Source of the DNA: Aquila chrysaetos chrysaetos
Lineage: Eukaryota > Chordata > Aves > Accipitriformes > Accipitridae
Reading direction: 5' to 3'
DNA length: 64,000 bases
Assembly: GCF_900496995.4 (NCBI RefSeq)
Contig: NC_044030.1
Location: forward strand, 76,238,017 to 76,302,016
The translations under genes and the position numbers were made by a program. This document shows positions 11,696-23,400 of this stretch, in pieces (position 1 is the first letter of the stretch; every line of letters starts with the position of its first letter). The notes beneath the pieces were generated by a model. The model worked only from the letters and a program-made list of their open reading frames with translations. It was not told the origin of the DNA and ran no database searches.

Positions 11696-14600
11696 ATGTC
11701 ATCCTCAAAGGATCTGCCTGCCCTTATAAGTGAGGAGCTGCTTGACTTCCTCCTCAAGGATGATGTTCCTGGCCCTGAACTCCCACAGGTGGAGAACAAT
11801 CTGATGCAAGACTGGAACATGCTAGAGGACAAGGTGAGTTCTTCTGGAGGAATTGCTGCTGGGTTGTGGTTCAGGAGGTTTGGCTCCCTGCTCAGGAAAA
11901 ACTTTTTCTCCACAGGACCTAGACAAGGAGATAGATGACTTCTTCAGCTCCTTGATGACCTCCTCTGCAGATGAGCCAGGCACACTACTGGATTGTTTGC
12001 CTGCCAACAGTGACAGCGGCACTTCTGAGGGTCAGCTTCCATCCTGTAGCCCTAACAGCAACCTTGCCAGCAGCTCTTGGAGCTCAGCTGTTGTGTACAC
12101 TGATCACAACTATTCCATCCGTGTGCATTGGCCTATGCAGGAAAGCACGATGTCTGGCAAGGCACAAGGAGGTGCTTCCGTCGACCTTGGTAAGTGATGT
12201 GCATGGGCCTTTTGTTCTGGCTACAGGCAGAAAAGCAGTCCCACATTGGGGTTTTTTTTGGATCAGTGCCAGGCAGCGATGGAGAGCACCAAGTTTAGTG
12301 GCTTTCTGCTGCTGTAAAATTGTGGTTTCATGCAACTCAAAGCTGATCAGGTGCTGCCTCACTAAGGCCCAGTGCTTGACTCTCCTTTCCTTCCCCAGGG
12401 ACAGGGATGGATTTGGAAGGCACAAGCAAGGCACTGGAACAGGAACAGAGCTCCAGTTTCCCCGGTGCTGTGGATGCCGGACCAGAGCTTCCGCAGGTAC
12501 TCACTGCCATGCATGTGGGTCCAAGCCTTTGCTTCTGGTCACATCTCCCTTCTCTCCTGTCTTGGCTCCTGTGAGGGATATCTCTGAGGGAAGTGTGATG
12601 CTGCTTTGGGACTGCTGACCCCAGTTCTGTGTGCTTTCTGCATGCCCTCTCTGCCCTGGGGTGGACTGCCTTTACTCTGCAATCTCAGCAGGTGTATTTT
12701 TGCTGTTTTCTAGTTCCCAAAGCTGGTCCTTACAGAGGAGGAGAGACAGCTCCTGGCGAAAGAAGGTGTTACATTGCCAACCCATAAGCCACTGAACAAG
12801 GTGAGTCCTTGCTACAGCCTGTTACTCCCAAACAGACCACTCGAGTATTTCAGCCAGAGTAGGGGTTCGAAAATACAAGATGGTGCCTTGATGAGAGCAT
12901 TGGTGCCCAGGTGCTCTGTTCAGGGCAGCGTGCAGCAGGGCTTGGTGTCCTTTTCCTCCTTTCGAGGCCTGGGCAGTGTCCACGTGGAAAGCAGCCTTTG
13001 CTTTGCTAATCAGATAGATACAAAGAGCAATGAGACCTGGCTGCTGTCAGTCTCCCTGCGCATGGCTGCTTGCAGGAGGCAGTTACACCACAAGTGCCTC
13101 CAACCTATTTTTTCCCCCTTGCCTAGTGGCTGCGTGCTTTTCATCTCCCTTGGGTATGCCTCACTTTTGCTACAACAGGGGAAGCTGCTGGCCACATCAG
13201 CAGGCCAGAGTTTGCCTTGCAGCTCCTACAGTTCATTCAGTGGTGTGGGAGGGACAGAGGACAAAAGCATGTGGGCTCAGCACTGAGACGTATGCTGGGT
13301 TTGTGAGGGCTGGATTGCCACCACCCTGGAGTTGCTGCTAACGAGAAATGACCCTTGCAGGCTCAAGAGCAGCTTCTGAAGAAAGTGCGTCAGAGGATCC
13401 GGAGCAAGCATTTAGCCTCTGATAGTCGTCGCACAAAGAGGATGTATGTGAATGACCTGGAACGCAGGTACAGGCACACAGCTGTGTCACCCGACACTGA
13501 GGGGACAGGCAGGTTCTTTTAGGAATCCTTAGCAGAATGATGATGGCACTAAATTGTAGTTTCAATTTAAGCTTTGTTTTCTTAACATATTATGATTAAT
13601 ACAGCATAGAATTTATGATTAGAACAGCAGGGGATTCCTACAAGCAGAATCAATGTAGCACAATCTTTAAGCAGCATAATACAGAATTTATAATACAACT
13701 TAACTTATAATTTCTAATCACCTAGACCCTAATACAACTTGCCATGATTTCTAATCACCTGGATCCTCTGCAGATTGGGTCAGATCTTAATACATAGTTT
13801 TCTCTATCAGTATAATGATCATAATCGAGACTCGAAAATGATATAAAGTTATACAAATCACTCCCTTAATCATGGGAGGAAGCAGATGATGGTGGAGGTG
13901 TCCCTGGCCTGGAGGCATCGTGGGTCTCACTGTCCAGCAGCAGCTCCAGTCCCAGTTCCCCCTTAGGACTTGTAATTGCTTGATTTTGTGGACAGTGCTC
14001 TGTGTGCTGTTACAGTTCCCTGCTCTGTGACAGGGTTTTCAAAAACACTGGGCTGTCTGGGTGCCTGGGACCTTCAAGGCTGGTGAGGAACGGAGTAACC
14101 AGCCTGGCACCCAGGAACCTTGACGCTGGCAGAGAGGGGTACAAGAAATCTGTTTAGTTTGTCTACTTGGTGGACAGGACCTTCAGGGCCTGATAATGAG
14201 GGTACAGGAACAAATACATAACCCACTGAGTCACAGAGAATGGCTGTTTATCTTATAAAATGGCATTAGTTGTGCTAACCACATTGCCAGGGATCAGGAG
14301 TAGGCGGTACCGGTGAGGTCCCTGCTGTTGTCTAACAAAACCTCTCTGTTTTTCCCCCATGCTCTTCACCTTTCCTGGGAAGGTTGTCAGCCTGCACTGC
14401 TCTGAACCAGAAGCTGGAGAAGAAGGTGCAGCTGCTGCAGAAGCAGAACATGTGAGTTCTTCTTATTGGAGATGGCAGGAGATGTGGTGGAGAAGGCTGT
14501 TTGTCTCCTTGGGATTGTGGCCTGTTCTGGGCTGCAAAGCGGGGAGGAGGGCAGCGTGTGGCTCTTGGTTCAGCCACTGCATTAACCTGCATTGCCTGCT

Positions 14601-15680
14601 CTCCTGCAGGTCACTGCTGAAGCAGTTGCAGAAACTGCGGGCCTCCATGAAACAGTCCAGAACCAGAACTACAATAACAACCTGCGGCACGGTGAGTGGC
14701 TTCAGCCCCAAGTGTTTGTGAAGGGGTCTCTGCTGTCCTTATAAGTTTGGGAGAGGTGTTTATTGCAGCTGATGATGCCTATGCATGTCCTTTGCTGAGG
14801 TCTGTGCTGATCTTCTTTCTGTTTCCAGGTCATGGTTCTGTCCTTATGCCTCATGGTCCCACCCAACGTCCACTCGCCTGAGAGTGGTGAGAGAAAGCTG
14901 GAGATCAGCGGTGAGTGCCGGGGGGGTGAGGGGTGGCTCCGGGTAAAGCGCTGCCCTCCAGGGCAGACCACCGTCCTCGGAGACAGCCTGAACTCTGGGT
15001 CGCCTCCGACCCAGCATCCCCTTGCCTGGGGTGGCCACTAGGTTTGGCTTTGCCATCTTGCTCCAGCTCTGGACCCTTCCTCAGCCCCGTTGCAGAGGCC
15101 TGCCTGGGGCCAGGGCCCTGGGCCAGAGGTGGTACAAGAACTGAAGGCATCCAGTCCCTCTTGGAGCACTGGCAGCTGTGCTGTGTCTTCTCCCGGCTTC
15201 CCCTGGCAGGAGGCATCCCTAGTTGAACACTTTGTTCCCCTCTCATGATGGCCCGTGCTCAGAGGAGGAGGGTGAGAGGCTGGGAATGTCACGTCTGGCT
15301 GTAACTCTCTTGCAGTTCAGACACAGCGCATCCACCAGGTCCCGAACCAGGTAGCACCTGATGTGCAGGAGGGTGCTGTGCTGGAGGACCTCAGCTCAGA
15401 GCCGGAGGAACCCTCGACATCTGGCAGCTTCAATCCCTCCGGGGAAGAGGGGCAGAGTGCTCCCAACCCAGATCCCAGCTCTTCTGTCGACAGCAACTTG
15501 TCCTCCAACCCTCCGATGGCAGAAGGCTCTGAGCCGGGCGCTCCCCAGCCTCAGGAGCAGCATGTTGAGAGCAGCCCTGTGCAAACAGTGGTGGTGTTGA
15601 CGTGGAAAGGCGAGAGGGAGGAGGAAAGCCAGCACGCTGCCACAGTTATCATTGAGCATCACAGTCCCAATGGGATGTGA
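11696..15680 (+). CDS. CREB3: CREB3 (Luman), ER-membrane bZIP transcription factor
   Basis: CREB3 is held in the ER membrane and released by S1P/S2P cleavage. Coding exons are 11696-11833, 11916-12189, 12399-12496, 12714-12800, 13361-13467, 14383-14451, 14610-14691, 14829-14910 and 15316-15680, giving 433 residues in one unbroken frame with GT-AG junctions. The N-terminus has the acidic activation motif EELLDFLLKDD; LVLTEEERQLLAKEG follows. The basic region is about residues 206-227. The zipper heptads include L232, L246, L253, L260 and L267. A short hydrophobic segment (VMVLSLCLMV, 286-295) is the membrane anchor, and the R307-K308-L309 after it could be the S1P site. I start at 11696 because the acceptor abuts this ATG and the human protein starts close to the same motif; an exon at 10881-10955 (25 residues, in frame) is an alternative. 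The basic region departs from consensus: Ser214 stands where bZIP proteins have Asn. Human CREB3 is about 371-395 residues. Confidence 0.92.
13468..14382 (+). other. CREB3: CREB3 intron with AT-rich insert of unknown origin
   Basis: This intron, between the basic-region and zipper exons, has a compositionally distinct AT-rich block (about 13550-13870) with a local direct repeat of the phrase ATTTCTAATCACCT (near 13708 and 13749). It could be an old interspersed repeat, but I cannot assign a family. Confidence 0.5.
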
Positions 15681-16679
15681 CCGTGCTGCCTCCTGCTTCT
15701 TGGGGTAATGCCAGGCACCTTGCCAGGAAGGGGCAAACAGCTACCTTAACATGTAATCCATCTAAGTAGATTCTTCTGAATAGTCTCCTGATTGCTGTCA
15801 GCTTAGAGGGTTTAGCAGGGAGGAATAGCTTTAGGGTTGACCGGTTCTGACATGTTGCTGTGTGTATCTATAGTATGATATAGTATAAGTCTATCTAAGA
15901 TGGTAATTTTGCTGTGACTTTTGATGTGGCCTGCAGCCCAGAGTGTGTCCCGTGGCTTGCAGGGGTGGGCTGTGGCATGGGGGGGTGAAGGTGGTCGGGC
16001 CTGAGGTACCTGTGTTTGGTCTGATTGGATGCAGTTGGTGATGGAGGCCCCTGCCCTGCTTCTTCCCTGCCCAGGTGGAGGTGAACAGGCTAGGTCCTGC
16101 AATTCTTATGGTGACTGGTGGCTGCAAGCATTTGTCCCTTGTCCCTTGTCCCCTCCTCTTAATCCTGCAGCGTTGCCTGATTTCTAGGTGTGATATAGTG
16201 AGCTAATCTTCAGTGCCCTCACGGGGAGTGATCCCGACATTGCGACAGACCATGAATGTCGCCTGTTCCTGCTGCGTTCTGAGCCATGGGCACAGCTTCC
16301 AGACTGGCTAGAGAAGGTAATGTGGAGTCCTTCCTAAGCCATGTCTTTCCCTTCAGTCGGGTCTTTTGTCTCCCGCAGCCCTGGGAGCAAGGGCTTCTGA
16401 GCCTCAGGGAGAAGGCACACCTCAAACCCAACTGCTGAGGGTGCGTGGAGCAGAGAGCAGCAGACCTGCTTGCTCTTCTGATGGCTTTCCTGGCCACAGA
16501 ATGGTTTCAAAGCTACATCCTTGTGTGCCTGAGCTTTGCTGCATCGGCTGGTGATGCAGTTAGCAGACTGTTTCCTCCCCAGGGCTGACCAGAAACTTTT
16601 CAATCTGGTGAGCGGTGTCTTTCCTAGAGTGCACTTTAGTGGTACCTGTTGAGTATCTTTCCTTGTCCTACTTCAGGGA

Positions 16680-16795
16680 ATTTCATAGAATCATATAGAA
16701 TAGTTTGGGTGGGAATGCACATTTACAGGTTATCTAGTCTAACCCCTCCGTGCAATGAGCAGGGGCATCTTCAACTAGATCGAGTTAACAAGTAG
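16680..16795 (-). mobile_element. CR1 LINE 3'-end fragment
   Basis: On the plus strand the segment reads ATAGAATCATATAGAATAG, then a TTTGGGTGGGAATG phrase, TCTAGTCTAACCCCTCC and GAGCAGGGGCATCTTCAACT. This is the reverse complement of the classic avian CR1 3' end, with the ATTCTATG-type terminal repeat at 16680. The insertion is therefore on the minus strand. It is 5'-truncated, as is usual for CR1. Confidence 0.85.
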
Positions 16796-16819
16796 TAATT
16801 TCCTTAGTAGTAGCTTCTA

Positions 16820-16825
16820 AATAAA
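16820..16825 (+). terminator. CREB3: Polyadenylation signal AATAAA, candidate for CREB3
   Basis: Canonical hexamer with GT-rich sequence 15-30 nt downstream. It is about 1.1 kb after the CREB3 stop and is the first AATAAA I can see there. Confidence 0.5.
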
Positions 16826-16845
16826 TACTAGCAATGTGATTGTCC

Positions 16846-17457
16846 TGTGTGGTCATTTCAGTGAGGGGCTGGGCTGCTGGGTGGGGGGTAGGGGCTGCAC
16901 CAGGGGCTGGGACCATTGTGGGAGGAACGCACGGGAGGCGGGGGGGTGACCGCTCTCGCAGCCTAACGAAGGGGAGCGCGCTGCCTTCCCTTCCCGGGGC
17001 TGCGGCCGCGCAGCGGGGCGGGGGGGCTTGTTGAGGCAGGGTGCAAGTTTGCGGGGCAGTTGCTCTGCTCTCACCCCGCTTCAAGGCTACGAAAATGCTC
17101 TTGAACCATTTTTGAAAACACCACCTGTGGCCGGCGTGCACGCAAGCGCCCGGCGCCGCGGAAGTGACCAGCTTCCCGGGTAGGAAGAGCAAGGAGCCGG
17201 TCTCTGCCTGCCGCTTTCGTAAAGGTGCCTGCCGCTTTCGTAAAGGTGCCTGCCGCTTTCGTAAAGGTGCCTGCCGCTTTCGCAACGGGGGAGCTGCACA
17301 ATCGCAGGAAGCGGAGCAGAGCTGGGGTGGTAAAACAGCCCCGTCCCCTCTGCTGGGGGGGGCTTCCCTGCTGGGTCGTTGCTAAATCGGGGCTTGGCCC
17401 TAGCTTTGGTTGGGGTCTTTGGGGCTCTGGGAGGCACTAGCAAGACCCTGAGGTCAG
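16846..17457. other. GC-rich flank between CREB3 and the minisatellite
   Basis: GC- and CpG-rich, without a gene that I can support. It contains a perfect 21-bp tandem repeat (17206-17289). The last 60 bases already contain loose precursors of the array vocabulary, such as GGTTGGGGTCTTTGGGGCT. Confidence 0.6.
17206..17289. repeat. 21-bp tandem repeat, four copies
   Basis: The unit GCCTGCCGCTTTCGTAAAGG plus one T recurs about four times without visible mismatch until the last copy, where CGTAA becomes CGCAA. Each copy has two CpGs. It is unrelated in sequence to the 28-bp array that follows. Confidence 0.95.
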
Positions 17458-20400
17458 GCTGTGGAGCCCAGCGTGGGGTTTGGGGGTGCGGGAGCCCAGC
17501 GTGGGGTTTGGGGGTGCGGGAGACCAGCGTGGGGTTTGGGGGTGCGGGAGCACAGCGTGGGATTTGGGGGTGTGGAGCCCAGCGTGGGGTTTGGGGGTGC
17601 GGGAGCCCAGCGTGGGGTTTGGGGGTGCGGGAGCCCAGCGTGGGGTTTGGGGTGTGGGAGCCCAGCGTGGGGTTTGGGGGTGCGGGAGCCCAGCGTGGGG
17701 TTTAGGAGTGCGGGAGCCCAGCGTGGGGTTTGGGGGTGCGGCAGCCCAGCGTGGGGATTGGGGGTTTGGGAGCCCAGCGTGGGATTTGGGGGTGCGGGAG
17801 GCCAGCGTGGGATTTGGGGGTGTGGGAGCCCAACGTGTGGTTTGGGGTGTGGAGCCCAGCGTGGGGTTTGGGGGTGCGGGAGCCCAGCGTGGGGTTTGGA
17901 GTGTGGAAGCCCAGCGTGGGGTTTGGGGGTGCGGGAGCCCAGCGTGGGGTTTGTGGGTGCCGGAGCCCAGCGTGGGGTTTCAGGTGCGAAGCCCAGCGTG
18001 GGGTTTGGGGGTGCGGGAGCCCAGCATGGGGTTTTAGGGGTGTGGGAGCCCAGCGTGGGGTTTGGGGGTGCGGGAGCCCAGCGTGGGGTTTGGGGTGCAG
18101 GAGCCCAGCGTTGGGTTTTGGGGTGCGGGAGCCCAGCGTCGGGTTTGGGGGTGCGGGAGCCCAGCGTGGGGTTTGGGGGTGCGGGAGCCCAGCGTGGGGT
18201 TTGGGGGTGTGGAGCCCAGCGTGGGGTTTGGGGGTGTGGAGCCCAGCGTGGGGTTTGGGGGTGCGGGAGCCCAGCGTGGGGTTTGGGGGGTGCGGGAGGC
18301 CAGCGTGGGGTTTGGGGGTGCGGGAGCCCAGCGTGGGGTTTTAGGGGTGTGGAGCCCAGCGTGGGGTTTGGGGGTGCGGGAGCCCAGCGTGGGGTTTGGG
18401 GGTGCGGGAGCCCAGCGTGGGGTTTCGGGGTGCAGGAGCCCAGCGTGGGGTTTTGGGGTGCAGGAGCCCAGCGTGGGGTTTAGGAGTGTGGGAGCCCAGC
18501 GTGGGGTTTGGGGGTGCGGGAGCCCAGCGTGGGGTTTGGGGGTGCGGGAGCCCAGCGTGGGGTTTAGGAGTGTGGGAGCCCAGCGTGGGGTTTGGGGTGC
18601 GGGAGCCCAGCGTGGGGTTTCGGGGTGCAGGAGCCCAGCGTTGCGTTTGGGGGTGCAGGAGCCCAGCATGGGGTTTCTGTTGTGGAGCCCAGCGTGGGGT
18701 TTGGGGGTGTGGGAACCCAGTGTCGGGTTTGGGGGTGCGGGAGCCCAGCGTGGGGTTTAGGAGTGTGGGAGCCCAGCGTGGGGTTTGGGGGTGCGGGAGC
18801 CCAGCGTGGGGTTTGTGTTGTGGAGCCCAGCGTGGGGTTTGGGGGTGTGGGAACCCAGTGTCGGGTTTGGGGGTGCGGGAGCCCAGCGAGGGGTTTGGGG
18901 GTGCAGGAGCCCAGCGTGGGGTTTAGGAGTGTGGGAGCCCAGCGTGGGGTTTGGGGGGTTGGGGGTGTGGGAGCCCAGCGTGGGGTTTGTGGGTGCAGGA
19001 GCCCCATACGTGGGTTTTGGGGTGTGGAGCCCAGCGTGGGGTTTGGGGGTGTTGCAGCCCAGTGTGGGTTTTAGGAGTGTGGGAGCCCAGCGTGAGGTTT
19101 CGGGGTGCAGGAGCCCAGCGTGGGGTTTAGGAGTGTGGGAGCCCAGCGTGGGGTTTAGGAGTGTGGGAGCCCAGCGTGGGGTTTGGGGTGCAGGAGCCTA
19201 GCGTGGGGTTTGGGGGTGTGGGAGCCCAGCGTTGCGTTTGGGGGTGCAGGAGCCCAGCACGTGATTTGGGGGTGCGGGAGCCCATAGTGGGGTTTAGGAG
19301 TGTGGGAGCCCAGCGTGGGGTTTTGGGGTGCAGGAGCCCAGCGTGGGGTTTAGGAGTGTGGGAGCCCAGCGTGGGGTTTAGGAGTGTGGGAGCCCAGCGT
19401 AGGGTTGGGGGGTGCAGGAGCCCAGCACGTGATTTGGGGGTGCGGGAGCCCAGCGTGGGGTTTGGGGGTGCGGGAGCCCAGCGTGGGGTTTGGGGGTTCG
19501 GGAGCCCAGCGTGAGTTTTGGGGTGTGGGAGCCCAGCGTGGGGTTTCGGGTGTGGAGCCCAGCATGGGGTTTGGGGGTGCGGGAGGCCAGCGTGGGGTTT
19601 TAGGGTTGTGGGAGCCCAGTGTCGGGTTTGGGGGTGCGGGAGCCCAGCGTGGGGTTTTGGGGTGTGGAGCCCAGCGTGGGGTTTGGGGGTGCGGGAGCCC
19701 AGCGTGGGGTTTGGGGGTGCGGGAGCCCAGCGTGGGGTTTGGGGGTGTGGGAGCCCAGCGTGGGGTTTGGGGGTGTGGGAGCCCAGCGTGGGGTTTGGGG
19801 GGTTGGGGGTGTGGGAGCCCAGCGTGGGGTTTGTGGGTGCAGGAGCCCCATAAGTGGGTTTTGGGGTGTGGAGCCCAGCGTGGGGTTTGGGGGTGCAGGA
19901 GCCCAGCGTGGGGTTTAGGAGTGTGGGAGCCCAGCGTGAGGTTTGGGGGTGCGGGAGTCCCGTACGTGGGTTTTTGGGTGTGGAGCCTAGCGTGGGGTTT
20001 GGGGGTGCGGGAGTGCAGCGTGGGGTTTGGGGTGTGGAGCCCAGCGTGGGGTTTGGGGGGTGCCGGAGCCCAGCGTGGGGTTTAGGAGTGTGGAGCCCAG
20101 TGTGGGGTGTGGGGGAGCCAAAGCCCAGCGTCGGGTTTGGGGGTGTTGCAGCCCAGCGTGGGGTTTGGGGGTTCGGGAGCCCAGCATGAGTTTTGGGGTG
20201 CAGGAGCCCAGCACGTGGTATGGGGGTGCGGGAACCCAGCGTGGGGTTTAGGAGTGTGGGAGCCCAGCGTGGGGTTTGGGGGAGCGGGAGCCCAGCGTGG
20301 GGTTTGGGGGATCGGGAGCCCGGCGTGGGATTTGGGGGTGTTGCAGCCCAGTGTGGGTTTTAGGAGTGCGGGAGCCCAGCGTGGGTTTTGGAGTGTGAAA

Positions 20401-23400
20401 GCACAGCGTGGGGTTTGGGGTGTGGGAGCCCAGCGTGGGGTTTGGAGTGTGGAAGCCCAGCGTGGGGTTTGGGGGTGCGGGAGGCCAGCGTGGGGTTTTA
20501 GGGGTTTGGGAGCCCAGTGTGAGGTTTCGGGTGTGGAACCCAGCGTGGGGATTGTGGGTGCGGCAGCCCAGCGTCGTGTTTGGAGTGTGGAAGCCCAGCA
20601 TGGGATTTGTGGGTGCGGGAGCTCAGCGTGGGGTTTGGGGGTGCGGGAGCCCAGCGTGGGGTTTGGAGTGTGGAGCCCAGCGTGGGGTTTGGGGGTGTGG
20701 GAGCCCAGCGTGGGGTTTGGGGGTGTGGGAGCCCAGCGTGAGGTTTCGGGGTGCAGGAGTCCAGCGTGGGGTTTGGGGTGCAGGAGCCCAGCACGTGATT
20801 TGGGGGTGTGGGAGCCCAGCGTGGGGTTTAGGAGTGTGGGAGCCCAGCGTGGGATTTGGGGGTTCGAGAGCCCAGCGTGAGTTTTGGGGTGTGGGAGCCC
20901 AGCGTGGGGTTTAGGAGTGTGGGAGCCCAGCGTGGGGTTTGGGGGTGTGGGAGCCCAGCGTGAGGTTTCGGGGTGCAGGAGTCCAGCGTGGGGTTTTGGG
21001 GTGCAGGAGCCCAGCGTGGGGTTTAGGAGTGTGGGAGCCCAGCGTGAGGTTTGGGGGTGCGGGAGTCCCGTACGTGGGTTTTTGGGTGTGGAGCCTAGCG
21101 TGGGGTTTGGGGGTGCGGGAGCCCAGCGTGGGGTTTGTGGGAGCGGGAGCCCAGCGTGGGGTTTGGGGGAGCGGGAGCCCAGCGTGGGGTTTGGGGGTTC
21201 GGGGGCCCAGCGTGAGTTTTGGGGTGTGGGAGCCCAGCGTGGTGTTTGGGAGTGTGAAAGCACAGCGTGGGATTTGGGGGTGCGGGAGCCCAGCGTGGGG
21301 TTTGGGGGTGCGGGAGCCCAGCGTGGGGTTTGGGGGTGCGGGAGGCCAGCGTGGGGTTTCGTGGTGCAGGAGTCCAGCGTGAGGTTTGGGGTGTGGAGCC
21401 CAGCGTGGGGTTTAGGAGTGCAGGAGCCCAGCGTGGGGTTTGGGGGTGTTGCAGCCCAGCGTGGGGTTTGGGGGTGTTGCATCCCAGCGTGGGGTTTAGG
21501 AGTGCGGGAGCCCAGCGTGGGGTTTGGGGGTGCGGGAGCCCAGCGTGGGGTTTGGGGGTGTGGGAGCCCAGCGTGGGGTTTGGGGGTGCGGGAGCCCAGC
21601 GTGGGGTTTGGGGTGTGGGAGCCCAGCGTGGGGTTTGGGGGTGCGGGAGCCCAGCGTGGGGTTTGGGGTGCAGGAGCCCAGCGTGGGGTTTGGGGGAGCA
21701 GGAGCCCAGCGTGGGATTTGGGGGTGTTGCAGCCCAGTGTGGGTTTTAGGAGTGTGGGAGCCCAGCGTGGGGTTATGGGGTGTGGGGAGCCCAGCGTGGG
21801 ATTTGGGGGTGCGGGAGCCCAGCGTGGGGTTTGGGGGTGCGGGAGCCCAGCGTGGGATTTGGGGGTGTGGGAGCCCAGCGTGGGGTTTGGGGGTGTGGGA
21901 GCCCAGCGTGGGGTTTGGGGTGCAGGAGCCCAGCAAGTGATTTGGGGGTGCGGGAGCCCAGCGTGGGGTTTGGGGGTGCGGGAGCCCAGCGTGGGGTTTG
22001 GGGTGCAGGAGCCCAGCAAGTGATTTGGGGGTGCGGGAGCCCAGCGTGGCGTTTGGGGGAGCGGAAGCCCAGTGTGGGGTTTGGGGGTGCGGGAGCCCAG
22101 CGTGGGGTTATGGGGTGTGGGAGCCCAGCGTGGGGTTTGGGGGTGCGGGAGCCCAGCGTGGGGTTTGGGGGTGCGGGAGCCCAGCGTGGGGTTTGGGGGT
22201 GTGGGAGCCCAGCGTGGGGTTTGGGGGTGTGGGAGCCCAGCGTGGGGTTTGGGGTGCAGGAGCCCAGCAAGTGATTTGGGGGTGCGGGAGCCCAGCGTGG
22301 CGTTTGGGGGAGCGGAAGCCCAGTGTGGGGTTTGGGGGTGTTGCAGCCCAGCGTGGGGTTTGGGGGTTCGAGAGCCCAGCGTGAGTTTTGGGGTGCAGGA
22401 GCCCAGCGTGGGGTTTAGGAGTGCGGGAGCCCAGCGTGGGGTTTGGGGTGTGGAAGCCCAGCGTGAGGTTTAGGAGTGCAGGAGCCCAGCGTGGGGTTTG
22501 GGGGTGTGGAGCCCAGCGTGGGGTTTTGGGGTGTGAGAGCCCAGCGTGGGGTTTAGGGGTGGGGGAGCCCAGCGTGGGGTTTGGGGGTGCCGGAGCCCAG
22601 CGTGGGGTTTGGGGTAGCGGGAGCCCAGCGTAGGGTTGGGGGAGCGGGAGCCCAGCGTGGGGTTTGGGGGTGTTGCAGCCCAGCGTGGGGTTTGGGGGTT
22701 CGAGAGCCCAGCGTGAGTTTTGGGGTGCAGGAGCCCAGCGTGGGGTTTAGGAGTGCGGGAGCCCAGCGTGGGGTTTGGGGTGTGGGAGCCCAGCGTGGGG
22801 TTTGGAGTGTGGAAGCCCAGCGTGGGATTTGGGGGTGCGGGAGGCCAGCGTGGGGTTTTAGGGTTGTGGGAGCCCAGCGTGGGGTTTGGGGGTGGGGGAG
22901 CCCAGCGTGGGGTTTGGGGGTGTGGGAGCCCAACGTGGGGTTTGGGGGGTGCGGGAGCCCAGCGTGGGGTTTGGGGGTGTGGGAGCCCAGCGTGAGTTTT
23001 CGGGGTGCAGGAGCCCAGCGTGGGGTTTTGGGGTGCAGGAGCCCAGCGTGGGGTTTAGGAGTGTGGGAGCCCAGCGTGAGGTTTGGGGGTGCGGGAGTCC
23101 CGTACGTGGGTTTTTGGGTGTGGAGCCTAGCGTGGGGTTTGGGGGTGCGGGAGTGCAGCGTGGGGTTTGGGGTGTGGAGCCCAGCGTGGGGTTTGGGGGG
23201 TGCGGGAGCCCAGCGTGGGGTTTGGGGGTGCGGGAGCCCAGCGTGGGGTTTGGGGGTGCGGGAGCCCAGCGTGGGGTTTGGGGGTGTGGGAGCCCAGCGT
23301 GAGTTTTCGGGGTGCAGGAGCCCAGCGTGGGGTTTGGGGGTGCAGGAGCCCAGCGTGGGGTTTAGGAGTGTGGGAGCCCAGCGTGAGGTTTGGGGGTGCG

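Larger units (their letters stand above)
15681..16845 (+). other. CREB3: CREB3 3'UTR with CR1 insertion
   Basis: Sequence from the TGA at 15678-15680 to just past an AATAAA at 16820-16825, which is followed by a GT-rich stretch. No competing gene is visible. A CR1 tail lies at about 16680-16795, just before the polyadenylation signal. The exact cleavage site is inferred. Confidence 0.55.
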
